64,000 bases of DNA. It comes from Bolinopsis microptera (Eukaryota > Ctenophora > Tentaculata > Lobata > Bolinopsidae). The stretch spans positions 13,777,628 to 13,841,627 of the forward strand of contig NC_087075.1 of NCBI RefSeq assembly GCF_026151205.1, written 5' to 3'. Made by a program: the position numbers and the translations under genes. This document shows positions 11,013 through 24,400 of the stretch, piece after piece (position 1 is the first letter of the stretch; each line of letters begins with the position of its first letter). Below the pieces are notes generated by a model. The model saw nothing but the letters and a program-made list of their open reading frames with translations, was not told where the DNA came from and did no database searches.

Positions 11013-11147
11013 AATTCTAGTGGGGAGGCGAGGCATATTTTTGAAACGTTACAGCAATAAACCAATCTGCTTCCACTATTGACCAACAAAACCCAAGAAT
11101 TGCTGTCACATGTCAAATAAATGTGCTTCACCTCCCCACCAGAATCA
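11013..11147. mobile_element. Short inverted-repeat element (~135 bp)
   Basis: TTCTAGTGGGGAGGCGAGGC at the left and GCTTCACCTCCCCACCAGAA at the right form imperfect terminal inverted repeats about 28 bp long around a short core. This looks like a very small MITE or the ends of a deleted element. I saw no clear target duplication. Confidence 0.5.
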
Positions 11148-14100
11148 ACAATTATCGTCTGTTTCTTTGGATCTGTGGTCGCCCTGTGCAACTGTAGTGA
11201 TCTCTTTCCTGTTCCACTTGAAAATTTCAGGATATTAATTTTCTTGTAGTACAGCTGGATTACAGCGTATTTTGTGTATTGATATATCCAAGTGTTATAC
11301 ATTGATGTATGCTAGTTAAACTGTGGAGTGTGGAGTTTGTTATAAATGATTTGAACGTTTCTAAACCGTCCTTTGTGGAGTGTGTACGACTGTTATTATA
11401 TTATATACTACATAATAGTTTACTGTTAGTGTTTATAATGGCCTGCTCTCCCCTTTCCTATAATTAAAATAATAAATCAATTTTCATAAACCCATTAGAT
11501 ATATTGTTTAGCTAAAAGGAACTTGGTGAAGAAGCTGAAGTTTTGACAACCTATTTGGTGCTTAATTAGAGCATAATTAATGTGAATTTCAACGAAGTTG
11601 GCTGTTAATTATCAAGGACACAGCCCTAGAATTGATTTAGTTTTTCAAGCATTTCTAAGTGCATCTACAATGTGCCATTTAATCTGTCTTATGAGAGGCT
11701 TGTAATTTTATAACTTTATTTTACAAAGGTCCAGATTGATCTGAGGTGTAGTATTGCCAGATCCCAGTTCAGTTTGTAACGAAGTTTTATATTAACAGGA
11801 AACGATGTAACAGAGTCAATATATTTCAATGTTGCCATGGGGTGGCAAGTCCCCATACATCGTGGTCTGATATAATTTCACTGCGTCCTAATATATAAAT
11901 TTGTTTACTTATATAAATTTGTATCGACACCCCTGGCGCTGAAATTTAAAATTAGGCGTCAAATACCTTTACATTAAATAAATTAGCATCTCCAGCTTAA
12001 AGTTTCAACAGTGCTATTGTATAACCAACCCGTCGGCTTATTACTAAAGTAATTGCAATGAAATTTGAAAAATGTTTACCCAAAATAAAAAGTTGGAAAG
12101 AAGCTGCTAGACTTAACTAGACTATATATATTGTAATTTACTAATTGTGATAACCAGCAAATACTTGAGCGGTAAGTAAAGAAGATGCCTTAAATCAGTA
12201 TTTCATGGCAACCCGCAACAGCTGAAGACAGGAGATATAATTTATGTATCACCAAATACTGAGAAAGCAGAATATATAATAGTAATAGTAATACTATTCT
12301 GAATACCTTCGCATTTTCCTGTTTATATGTTTCAACCTAATAACATTTTAATAATTTTAATTGTCATATATATACCGAATCGAGATTGAGCTTGCATATC
12401 AAGCAATCGTAATTTCTGCTTGGTACTCATCAGGTTCTTAAGGAAGGTATGTTAGTATGTGCTTCCTACAAATCGTAGGTACAAAGTATAGGCTCATTTC
12501 GGGCTTACACGAGTTAGTATAGTTATAACTGTGATTAAATACTTAAATATTATATTAAGGTGAAAAACAGGACTCTATGGCGGCGACAGTAAGTCCCCAT
12601 ATTTTCGATTGATATGCGCATGGGTTCTAAGAGTTAAATAAGAGTTAAAAGAGTTACAAATTAGAATTTTGTTAATTACAATCTGAATCAGAGGTTTATA
12701 GCGGTGGTCTGTAGGTCATACCCGCTCCAGCACTATATGCCGGCTCATGATTTTCCGAATTGTTTACCAGTAAAAATCGAGTCCATTCAAATATCTTCTT
12801 TGTACACATGGTTGATACAATCACAGCCCTACCCACAGCGAATCAGACCGATTTCACAGAGCATGCTCTCTTAATTAACAATTGTGGATTCAATCTTGCT
12901 TGTTCTGATTCATTTTGTTTTGAGTATCGAACCCTTAGTGGAGCAGGTTCTTCCCCGGATAATCGCGAAGTTAAGTTGATCTGTCATTTGTTACTGTAGA
13001 AGTTGCGAGAATGTATAAGAGGAATCGGACATCCGACGAGTCCGGACCCCATTACTCCATTAGTAGCATAAAGGTGCAGAACTGACTTGCTTTGGCTTAT
13101 GCAAGTTATTAATTAAGATTGATGTTAAACAACTCCGTGATTTTTTTCGCCACCCAAGAGTGCCTGTTTTTTCACATCTACACACCCTAGAGTCCTGTTT
13201 TGTAGCGCGCTGCCCTACGGTTAGATGCCCTAAAGTCTAAACCCCGAGACATGAAGTCATAACTTTGAGAGTGATAACTCTTGAGACTTAGACTAATATA
13301 AAAGTAGTTTGTTGCTGAATATTCCTAATGGTGTTGTCTCACCGTGTAACTGTATTAATTTTGGTACATTAATTAGAATTATTGGCGCGTTGGAATTTTA
13401 TATTTTATTTAATGAAATCGATCATTTTGACGGGTCATATCATTTTTTCTGAGTACCGAAATTATATATGAAACTATTCATGTCTGAAACCAGGTGATAT
13501 ATTATTTTTATTCCTAGACTAGACATGACCAGTAGTATACTGATATCGAGATTATTTTTGATTCATTTTGCAACTGACCTGCTTTTTAGGAAACAAAAAC
13601 ATAATTATGAATGACAAGATTACATAAAATGCATAATACTTTTAAATACTCCGAATATAAAGGTATTAAAGTCGTCTTTACTGAGCATTTGAAAACTTTA
13701 TCTTGGCTCAGAAACGAGTTTAAACGTTTCGTTGAAAACGAGCAAAAACCACATAAAAAACCAAAATGATGGATACCGGCATATTGGCATTGCATGATTG
13801 GCACCCTAATCTAGCTGCTGTCTGACTACAAAGTGGACTTACCTGACGAAAATATGTACGCTCGACATTCGTCTGTCCGGTCCACGAAAGGCAATTGAAG
13901 GAAGCACTTTTAAAACCACGAAATAGAGTTTTTGCCGGCCGCTGATATCCCTAGCGTTTAGAGAAAACGCGTATACCTAACTACTGTGAGTGATATCCTA
14001 ATCGTTTAGGGATAATTACCTGCCTAATACTCCCACCACCACGAGGAGCCTCAGTATACTCAGCTATAACCCGGCCCTAACTTTCACGCTCCTCCAGACT

Positions 14101-14440
14101 GGGTCAGGTAACAGCTTAGTTGGTCGTGCAGCTCGTGAATTTAGAGTTCTAACTTGTACTCAGTGCTTTAGTGTAATAACGAGTTGTTAAATTTGATATT
14201 GTAAAAACATTGACTACGTACCTTTTCAAAGCTTTTGTTGGATTGTTTTTCTTCAGACTATTTTGGAGTCCATCTTGTTACAGCAAAGTAATCCACCTAA
14301 TTATCACCTAGTTACCACCACTTAGTCAATAGTTACTTACCATTTAGTAACAATCTAGTAACCACATGCAGTCACCACATAGTCACCACAAATACTGAGT
14401 AAACCTTAAAATGATAATCAGAACCCTTAAAAAACAGGTG
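11148..14440. other. Gene-poor AT-rich DNA
   Basis: Nothing coding could be supported. The frames at 12760-12999 and 13586-13804 are short, without signal peptide, domain or splice context. Around 14280-14400, short CACCTAGTTACCACC/AGTCACCACA motifs appear, which look like decayed units related to the minisatellite that follows. Confidence 0.45.
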
Positions 14441-14499
14441 ACATCTTGGTCCAGATCTGGATCATTACAGAGCTACTGGAGAAAATACTTGTTTTGACA

Positions 14500-14805
14500 C
14501 GTCACTATGGTTACACGTCACCATGGTTACACGTCACCATGGTTACACGTCACCATGGTTACACGTCACCATGGTTACACGTCACCATGGTTACACGTCA
14601 CCATGGTTACACGTCACCATGGTTACACGTGCACCATGGTTACACGTCACCATGGTTATACGGCACCATAGTTACACGTCACCATGGTTACACGGCATCA
14701 TGGTTACACGTCACCATGGTTACACGGTACCATGGTTACACGTCACCATGGTTACACGGCACCATGGTTACACGTCACCAAACTCACCATGGTTACACGT
14801 CACCA
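14500..14805. repeat. 16-bp minisatellite (GTTACACGTCACCATG)
   Basis: About 18 copies of a 16-bp unit containing the palindrome CCATGG and an ACGTCA half-site. Some copies carry CGGCACC instead of CGTCACC and one has a 1-bp insertion. The H-G-Y-T-S-P-W-L-H-V-T peptides readable in all three plus frames are repeat artefacts. Confidence 0.9.
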
Positions 14806-15002
14806 CTATCAGTCAGAGTCTTTTCGGAGAAACCGAGAAATTTTCATTGTCGACACTTCACGCAGAGTGGGGGGAGGCCGTATAAAACCTGCTAAAAACG
14901 CAAGCTGTGAAGTGAGTTGGACGTAGACCAGATGGGAGGCTGTGTGGCTATTCAACATAACGGGTACTTTGTTATTACGCAGTAGGGTTAGGCTATGTTG
15001 AG

Positions 15003-15251
15003 TGACGTCATGTCACGTGGTGTGAGACGTCAGGACACGTGGGCGTCTGTTGTTACTAAGTTACTATATTAGTCTGAGTCATGACACGTGATGATGTTAC
15101 ATATTATCTTGTTGTTGCCAAGACTACATAATATAACGTGTTGTCACATGACAACTTATACTGTTGCCATGACAACAGTTATCACATGGTTTGTGTTACC
15201 ATGACAACATGACACTTGACCACGTGGTATGTATATTGTTACCATGACAAC
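15003..15251. promoter_or_regulatory. Candidate regulatory cluster: CRE, E-boxes and four RFX X-box-like palindromes
   Basis: TGACGTCA (CRE) lies at 15003-15010 and CACGTG E-boxes at 15014-15019 and 15036-15041. X-box-like sites follow: GTTGTCACATGACAAC (15140-15155), GTTGCCATGACAAC (15163-15176), and GTTACCATGACAAC (15195-15208 and 15238-15251). The 14-mers fit the RFX consensus RYYNYY-WW-RRNRAC. A fifth site (GTTGCCATGACAAC) is at 16422-16435. No neighbouring coding exon is recognised, so either an unannotated gene or a transposon-borne cluster is possible. Motif presence is seen; function is inferred. Confidence 0.5.
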
Positions 15252-16665
15252 ATAAATAACATTATGCAGTGTCGTGTGCTGCATTGAGATAATCCGAGAC
15301 TTGGGCGACCAAGATATGAGCCCAACATATTACACATATCTTAGTGGAAAGTTGTCAATTTGTCCTCTTTCTACCAAGACACCGCGGTGTTTCCTATGTT
15401 GTCCGATCTAGTTTGTTTAAGTGGCTTGAATTTGTGTTTTTGTATCGTTAAATTTAATCTTATTATTTTTGAACCCGTCACACTATAAGTAGCTGCGCAC
15501 AACTTTTGATCTCACCTACAGCAGCTGCACACAATTACTCAATTAGCAGAACCAATTCTCAACAACATATTATCTCGCTGGTCCTGTTAAACCTTAGACA
15601 TAAGGTCGCAACAGGGTAGCCGCCGGCCAACAACCTACCTGTTAAAATCCACCATCAGTTAGGTGTTATCATACAAAGCACACCAATCACGTAATCGTGT
15701 GATCACGTACAATACAGTCCTACAATACAGGACTTTGTGAAGAACATATTATTATGACAGAACGGAGTATACTGGTCTGATTGAGCCCTGTCAGGCTGTC
15801 TCATTAGGTGCGGTTCGCGGTCTAAAACTTAGATTTGTTAACAGTTTTCTAGTTTCTTGTTGTTGATGTGTTTGTAGCTAGTGCACAGTTGTAAAAGTTT
15901 CACGGATTACAGTTAAGTTCATGCTGCTGTTGCCACCGAACGCTGTTGCCGATTGATCATTTTTGTCAGATGCTGCGCTGCCGATATGAAATTCCCACGG
16001 TGGATACAACACTGATTTTTTATTGAGCTTCGCGTTTTCAGTTACAAAATCTGTCTTATTGTTTGGGTTTTATTTGTTCGGTGTTATACTTAAGTTTGAG
16101 GTACCATCTATTCGATGTAGTACTTTAGTTTAGGATTCAAGATTGTCATTGGGTTATTGCTGTACGCAAGTTTCCGTCACTATCTATACATTTTTACACT
16201 TTAGTCGCCTTTATTATTTATCGCCCTTTATTATTTATCGTTATTCTCTAGCGTCCGTTATTACTTTACTCAACCATTCCCGTCAACTATACCAGGAGCA
16301 CTATTCGCAGAATGTCGACATCTACATTCTCATAGCACTCTGTTATATTTCTAGCTGTCCTGCAGAAAACGTGCAGGAATAAGTAGATTGTTTGACTGCT
16401 GTAGTGTCCTGGCAGCAAGTCGTTGCCATGACAACACGTCGCACACATTAACGTTAATATCTCCGTATCTAATAGACTTCAATTCTGTAGCCATGAACTT
16501 TGCTTGTAAGTCTTCAGCAGCTGCAGTACAGCTGTATCTAGATCAGATAAATTCCGTGACCTGTTCATGGCTTGTCCGTCTTCGATAACTGAGCAATTTT
16601 GCACCTGCACTTCTACATTGCCTGGTATTGGCACGCGTGAATGTTCATTGATAGTATGTTTTTAT
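15252..16665. other. Intergenic DNA, no supported gene
   Basis: Open frames at 16143-16785 are short and unlike any family I recognise. The stretch is richer in G+C than the flanks around 15.3-16.0 kb and contains one more X-box-like palindrome (16422-16435). Confidence 0.4.
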
Positions 16666-17069
16666 TACCTTATCGGACATAATTGTCACGTACAAGTTTT
16701 TCACGGACCAAATTTTTCACGGACACAATTATTCACGCTCATGACCGCCCAAAAATTTCCAAAAGATTGTGAAAATTTTTGGTGATTTTTAATAAGTTTT
16801 TTTTTTTTTTTTAAACTCTAGAATCAAATGATTGTGACTGAGGAGAGATTATATTTGAGATTTGTCCTAGAATACTAATTAAAGCTAATATAGTTATCGG
16901 CTACACACATATCTACGCATATGTAAGGACACACACACTAAAATGAATGAAAACAATTACCGGACTTTTCACGGACCTTAATGCCACAGACATTTTCACG
17001 GACATACTTATTCACGTTAAGGTCTTCAACGTGAAAGTAATGTCCGTGATAATTATGTCCGTTAAGGTA
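16666..17069. mobile_element. ~400-bp MITE, TACCTTA family, TA target duplication
   Basis: Terminal inverted repeats TACCTTATCGGACATAATTG and its near-complement at 17046-17069 (CGTGATAATTATGTCCGTTAAGGTA-type end). Several internal TTCACGGAC and GTCCGTGA motifs form sub-terminal repeats. Outermost TA is shared with the target. The family has at least two further members here (21240-21426, 57457-57980). Confidence 0.75.
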
Positions 17070-20000
17070 CATGTCTCGAAGTTATGTTCTAAACGATATT
17101 TTTAATTTCAATTCATATTTATGGGTTTTTTATACGCTGCAAATTACATACATTTTTCATGGTTCGTCCAAATGAGCGCCTGCTGTTTGTAATTTAAATG
17201 AAAGTTAGGGTCTCAATGGTACTCAGTTATCACTGACACGGCTATAACTACTTTAACTAATAGCATTACTAGATATCACTGATTAAACCCTGACAAAATA
17301 ACTCAAGTTTTTAAAATCTACCCACGGTACGTGCATTATAATGGGTGTTTTTTTGCATAGCTGTAGCCTCAAGCCTGAGGCTGTAGTAGGTATGCAGTAT
17401 GCACGGTAATTTATCACAGCAGCAGCTCTATCTGAAGTATGTGAGAGGTCTAATTTGATAACGACAGTCACCACTTAAGGAAATTCCTCTTGGTCTCGGC
17501 AGGCTGTTAGCTTGACAATTTTGTTTCGGGCTGATTGGGGTTTCGATTGAGCGGGTTCATACTTTTGCACCTTTTTAACTTCGACAATGGAATCCCGTCA
17601 GTACATACTAGTAGACCAGCTTCACTAGTATTATAATAGGGTAAAACGATAGAATTAATTTGTTATTGTATATTGTAAAAGAGTAATATAAATATTATAA
17701 AAGGATAATCTATGTAAATATGGTATTTAAAATATGTTATGATATATTTAATTATATTCAATGAGTATATAATTTTTAATCTGATATTATAAAAATCTTT
17801 TTCATAACGGACTTTTATATAATTATAACGGACTCATGAATTCAAAAACTACACTGCCTGGGGATCATGTCGTCTCTTTTATCGGCGTTGGTGTTGTTTA
17901 TACCGTACAGCATTTCGTATTTTAAACATTTCTTTTTAGTTGAGCTTAAATATGAAAATATACAATCCGAAAACCGACAAACATTTAAAACACCCTTTGG
18001 ATCATGGCATAATATTATGGCATAAATTTCTATGCAGAAAATTAAAAAACCTTTGACCGGTAAATCGCCTTTTTTTTGCCATGAATTTTGGTCACCGAAT
18101 TACATATGTGACACCTAAATTGGCCATCCTAACAGTAACATCAAACATCAAACATGTTTATTTACGCATACCAGACTACGAAAGTCAAACCAAGCTACTA
18201 GAGGCTCATACCAAGCTACTTATCTGCTACTATAATAATAGTAGCATGATCCGGTAGACTTTGGCATGATGCTGAATTGAGGTAAAATTGTTAGTCATTC
18301 TAGTTTGGTCATATAACTTCAAAGGTATCTGTTATTTAGAAATATTTTTACAGTATCGTAATTAGCTTGGCGAGACAAAACGTTCGGTAACGAATTTATG
18401 AAATATGATGAATTTTTATTAAATTTATACAAAAAGGGACCTTCGTGTTCAAATTAAAAAAATTGTTTAAGGTCGAATTAATACGATAAAAGGGCAAACT
18501 TTTCCATGTTTGTTCAAAATGAAATGTATTTCCTATATCAATATTGAATTCAATTTATATCGTTCTTTAAGGCTGGAAGTTTGCTTTCTTGAATTTGAAG
18601 ACAAGGAATGTCGTACACCGCTACGTCGTGGTTTTAATATTGACACCATGGGTTTGCACCACGATGTTAATCGGTCTGAAATGGGACCGCACAGTCTTGT
18701 CCAACTCCCAATTTGAGTTAAGATGAAGTATATCTAACAATTCTCAGCTATGAACGCTAAAGCTCACATCCAGAGTCTTACCCATTGTTGTAGGGACTAC
18801 GGCGTGGAAGATGAATAATTGAAATTCCAACAGCATCTTGTTCCCTTCATTGTGCTGATTCCGGGAAGCATTCTGTTTACGCTCTCATCATTCTGTAGAA
18901 TGAGATATCGTTCATTTAAAATTGGTTAATTATAGGCCTGTCAAGGATTGCAGCCCAATTATAAGAGCTGATCAATTGCAGCTCCTTGTGCCATATAACT
19001 TTGTTGTCTAGAGAAATTACAATATGAGACCTTTGATGGGTAGCCTGTATTTGAACAATTTACCCTCTGCGGCTAGTGCTTACAATTAGGGCTTTTCAAA
19101 ATGTGGCTGCTAGAAATTGTTTACAATCTAAATGTTGGATTTAAGTGATTAATAGGTATACCTATAGTTGTGTTTTATTTTTGTCTGTTTAACTTTAATT
19201 TAAAGTAAAAGCAATTATACAAAGTCTATTTTTAATCTGAAATACGATCTTCTATTGTGAACTGATTTCTCTTTGTCATTAAATTAGTGGCTGAGTTGTT
19301 GTTTAGTTCGCGCAGTACTTTGTTTTGACTTTAAAATCGTGTTTAATTGTACGCAACATCGTCAATATTTCGGCCTTTCGCCCTATTATCACATAAATTA
19401 AGTATATCCAATGACTCAAAATTCTCTAAAAGCGGCTAAGATAAAACTCGTAAGTGTCAAATTTAAAGAATTTACCCTACAATACTCACAGCTTGCACTG
19501 ATCACAATCGTGGCCGCCGCTCACAGTTTGGCTGGTCCGACAAAGAACTGAAAAGGTAGACTAGTTCATTACATTGTGTCTTCCAGTACTGAAATAAAGG
19601 GTGTCTGCTCCAATAGGGAAATCGTATAAATAACTGGAATTTTAAAAGTCAATATTTTTGTTTTAACAAGATTGATTTTTTTCTCTGGGAGGGTCTTGGT
19701 TAAAAGTTGATTGGATATCTCAACCTTACCATAATAGTCATCCACTAAAAAATCCGCCATCGCCAATAAAACCGGATCAGCTCCACCTACGACCACTCAT
19801 TCGTAGTGAGAGCTGGAAGACTCTGGAATATTCTCCACAAAATTGTCAATACTCAAAAGACTTTGGCAAGCTTCAAGACATCTTTTGGAAGCTTCCTAGA
19901 CACCCTTCCAGACAAGCCCCCTACTCCTGAATACAGTGCAGAAAACTCTAACTCAATAATCGATTGAAATCCGGAATTGAATACCTTGCTGCTATTTCAT

Positions 20001-21239
20001 GATATGTAGCAACTACAACTACTAAGTTCTAACTATTTTTCCTGTTAAAACTCCAATAAAAGTTGGAGTGAACGCCCGAATTAGTTTCGCTTCACTACAC
20101 AAATTAAACATAAAACGACTTCGAGTTGCTTAAGTTTTAACAATTTATCACCCAAAAAAGGATCGACGCATTCTTAAAATCCAAACTATTCTAAGTACCA
20201 AAGTACTGCAATTGTTCCAACCTGAGCTTTAACCTTAGAAACTTTTGTTTCGCTCGCGCTTGTGTTTAACAGCCGCTATATAACAGTTACGACAATATTC
20301 AACTGCAATCTGAATCACTAGACGATATATATGGGTTCATGTGCTTACAAGTTTACACGTTTGTTAGACATGTCCCGCGGTTAGTATATAGCAGAATTGC
20401 AACTCAGAAGGTTAGAGCTACAGCTGTATAATTGCCTTCTAAGACAGTGTCAGTGTCAGTTTTGTTGTTAAATACTAGGCGGGTAGTGTAGCTTTTTTGC
20501 CGTAACTACAATCTTAAATTTGAAGTTTTCGTGGATACCTCTCCTGAGCCGTATTCGTTTGGCGTTTACTTGGGTCGGTGAATAAAAAGAGCAATGAAAC
20601 AGCTTCTGGACATGTCATACTTTCATCATGATAAGGTAAGAGTATCATATTTATAAGCATTTCGATACATATTAGTTAGTGTTGTTTGTAAGTTTATTAC
20701 ATTGCCCTCACACACATAGTCAATAGCAATTGTTGTGTCTAAATCGTTTCTGCGTACAATGTATGAACTAATTGCAGCCGTGCGGTGACTCACCGTGCGA
20801 TTTTTCATGTTACGATTTCAGGTCAATTTATTTCTCGATTAAAACAGCTAATTGAATAACTAGCTCTTCCTTGTCCGTTATAATGAGGGATTTATGATTG
20901 TTATAACGGATTTAAATAATAGTATTATATTAAATTTAAATAATAGTTTAACAATTACTATACGCCAACTTCAAGGCACCCAATAGTTTCAGATGATTTT
21001 AATCAACTACTTATCGTAATTCCATTCATGCTCGCAGTGGCCGAAGGATTATAATTGCTTCAGACACTACCATCTCATACTATAGAATGTGCAATGTCTC
21101 GCCAATAAAGCGGTTAATATCTGCCCGTAACCTCTGTTAGAGCAGTTAATTGATTTCCTGGATCAGTAAACAATATGTGCAGCTCTCTGTGGTCATTTAA
21201 ACTTTTATCTCTGTTTCACGAAAAGTCAGGTTTTTATAC
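17070..21239. other. Gene-poor AT-rich DNA
   Basis: No gene supported. At about 18290-18480 there is a diverged, single-arm relative of the long palindromic element at 52421-53819 (shared CAGTATCGTAAT-AGCTTG and ATACAAAAAGGGACC-like blocks). Frames at 17283-17474, 18510-18716, 19569-19796 and 20626-20808 are treated as chance. Confidence 0.45.
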
Positions 21240-21426
21240 TACCTTATCAGACTTCATTTGAACGGATATTAATTGGACGCTATAAGAGGCCCTAAAGCGT
21301 TCATTTTAATGTCCGTTCAAATATAGTCCGAATAGGTAGTTAAAGTAAATACATTAAATGAATGCCTTCGAGCGTTTATTTATGTCCGTTCACGCATTGT
21401 CCGGTCAAATAACGTCCGATAAGGTA
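21240..21426. mobile_element. ~190-bp MITE, TACCTTA family
   Basis: The left end TACCTTATCAGACTTCATTT and the right end AATAACGTCCGATAAGGTA are inverted. Internal GAACGGACATT-like motifs parallel the GTCCGTGA motifs of the 16666-17069 copy. A TA duplication is shared at the ends. Confidence 0.7.
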
Positions 21427-24400
21427 TATACACTATACCCTATACAATAATATTCTTGATACACTAGATTACAGTATAACTCATGATCACCATTCACCCT
21501 GATAGTTAGACTCGTATATGTGTATTCTATATGGTGTGTCATTAATTTGGTGACGACCGAAAAGGTTTAATCAAATAAAGAGAATAGATCGCTCATCTAT
21601 TACTATTACTTTTTTGTTCTCTTGTCCGAGGACTGCATTTGGTGTCTGATAGTAAGAATGTCCATATACTAATCCATGATAAGGGAACACGTACCGGTAC
21701 AATTTATTAAGCACATTGTTTTATGATTAACACATGTGGACGGGGTTTTGTTTTGACGTTTGATGTTTCAAGGCTTTTGATTTTATTGATCGTTGCCTTC
21801 ATTCAAACAAATTAGCTCTGGTGTGCCGGGCATTTAGTTTTCGTTCTATCAAGATCAGGTCTTGAGAATATATTAATTCATAATCTGATAACAACGAGCT
21901 GTAGACGTCAAGAATCATGATACGGACTAGGCTTTTTGAGACAGTCTGGGAACGATTTTAGAATCTTTTCAAGATATAATCGCTTTTCATTGCTATTTTA
22001 TAGTTTAAATATGTTGCCAAGAAATCACAGCGAATTTTTGAGAATTACAAAAATTATAAACTTGCCTAATAACCTAAAGTAAAGTAGAAACAACTATTTA
22101 GATAACTAATGAAGTCAATAAATATAACTAATGAAATGTCAGTAGGAAGCTTCACTAGAGATACAAGCATATGCACATAATCTTAATTAATAATTAAATA
22201 TGCATCTCATTTAATTATTTTATCATATTAATTATGCACTGCAGACTATTTCAATTACTGTAACTGTGAGTAACTTGTCTACCCACAGGATAGACTGTTA
22301 ATAGGAACTTTGTTGCTGATTTCTGTATTAACAGAGTAACAGATAATTAGGGCTGCCCGCATATTGCAAGTGAATCAATTAAAATAATTTTCACTTCCAT
22401 AATAGATCCGCTTTTGATGAATTAGCATAGAATTAAGAATAAGGCTGGGCTGTTGCAGACCTGATATCGCTTTTGCAGGGCATTCAACTTGTTGATTAAC
22501 GGGTGATACTCGTAAAATATTTGTTCTATATATTATTATTGTTCCATATATTCCAGGACCGTCGACGAGTCCAACTCGGCGCGCGTCTTGGTAGGTTATA
22601 AACCTACAACTTGTTGAGTGTTCTTTAATTTGGCTTTTGTCATTGTATGATCGCATCAGCATTCGGCCCTACAATATTAGTATCCGATTTATATTCTTGA
22701 TTAATAAAGATAAAATGATAATAGTTATAGATGGACTAGGTCTCAGATAATTAACAGTAAACAGTAATACTGTGTCATTACAACGCAGATTATAGTGATA
22801 GTTCCATAAAAGCAGCAGGTGTAATGCTGTTATACTTATATGCCAAGCACACTAAAACGAAACTGACCATAAATTATACCAGACGTTTATGTTAACTATG
22901 TTAGACTGTCTTAACAAGAAGAAATAAGTCTCGACAGAATGCTTATATCTAGATTCTAGAATCCATTCAAATGCTTGGAATACTTTATGCACTACTATGT
23001 ATATGCATAACAAGGATAATCGAAGGAGCTTCCGAAAATATCACATAATGTTTTGAGGGTTAATCAGGTAATCTGTTGACCATATCAAGATCCAAGTATA
23101 TCAAGTTAAAACACAGTGCTGGCAAGCATGAGCACAACCGTGAAAATTTATACCCCCTTTACTCAGTTTTAAATTTGTTTCGTTAATATTGCTCTGATAT
23201 TTAGTTCAGCAGGTTTATTTTTGGTTCGAAATATTCTAATTCAATGTTAAACTGTTAAAGGTGGTAGACGTAGGAATGCAAATAGCCATGTTAAGATTTT
23301 TATAAAATTTACGCTAATTACTCGCCAGCACTGTTATACAGTTCTACGAAATTCGGCAAAAAAAACCCGAAATCGTCTTATTCAAGTTTTAAGTGTCTAA
23401 AAAACAGTGGTTTTGAATTAGAGAACTGAAATTTTGCAGGGTTTCTAGAACTTGTCCAAATCAAGTTTCAGGAGTAATTAGGGGGCAAACTGGAGCCCCT
23501 GTTTTCAGACAGATTGTTGTGAAGTACAGGGTGACATATTGGTACACTTTTAAACATCTATAATCTATATAATATGAGCAGACAACTGTATTTTGCTTTG
23601 CACAGCAGTTACAATTTTGTTAATGTTACAACTAGTCTAGACATCAAAACTGTGAAGCGAGCGATTATTTTACATTTGGGACCGGTCATTTAATTTGATA
23701 TCATTTCTTTTCCTTATGTTTGTACTTTTGTAGGAAGGAGACACTAGCCACTGGCCACTGGCCAGTGGCCATGGTCCATTCTACCTAATTTTGGGTTTTG
23801 TATCATAGAAATTTGCTGAGAGAAATCAACCTTTAGGTTTTGTCATAATCTTTTGGCATGTTCGCTTAGTTAACATCAAAGCCAAGGAATACATTGCGTA
23901 ATGTTCAAAAATTACCAATTTCCACCTCTAGTACCAATATAACCTAACAGTACTAATTCAACCTAATTTAAATTCAATCTATTCGTAGTAGTAGTTGACA
24001 GTGATAGAGTGACAGTGGCTGTTATAGAGTGACAGTGGAGGTTTCAATTGAACTATAGGACTATAAACTATACACCATATGGCATCTGCCATGTATTCAA
24101 GTATTCATATTTTCAAATTATTTGTTATAACATAATAACAGGCGTGTTGAAAGTATTAATTATTGCTGTTGTATATATAATATATTATATATATAATATA
24201 TATATAATATATTATTGCTGTTTGTCAGACGTTTCCCCCTTTTGCGCAGTTATTCATCACACACGTCTCTGCAAGCCTACTTATATATACCTACTATCGT
24301 TTATGAATACTTACAACACTATGATAAAAGCTTACCCGAAAATCTCTAAGTTTATTAACATCAAGTAAGACATCATCACCATGAGCAGAAACAACTGCTC

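Noticed and set aside
13020-13050. Hammerhead ribozyme core (GACGAGTCC-like)
   Set aside because: The GAAA strand and cleavage-site stem needed for a hammerhead are absent. The same applies to GACGAGTCC at 22564.
14446-14926. Possible CRISPR-like or histidine-rich coding repeat
   Set aside because: Units are head-to-tail 16-mers without spacers, in a eukaryotic genome, and all three frames are equally open.
24048-24368. 106-aa open frame
   Set aside because: Low-complexity Y/I-rich translation across a TATA repeat, no domain or signal peptide cleavage logic, no splice context.
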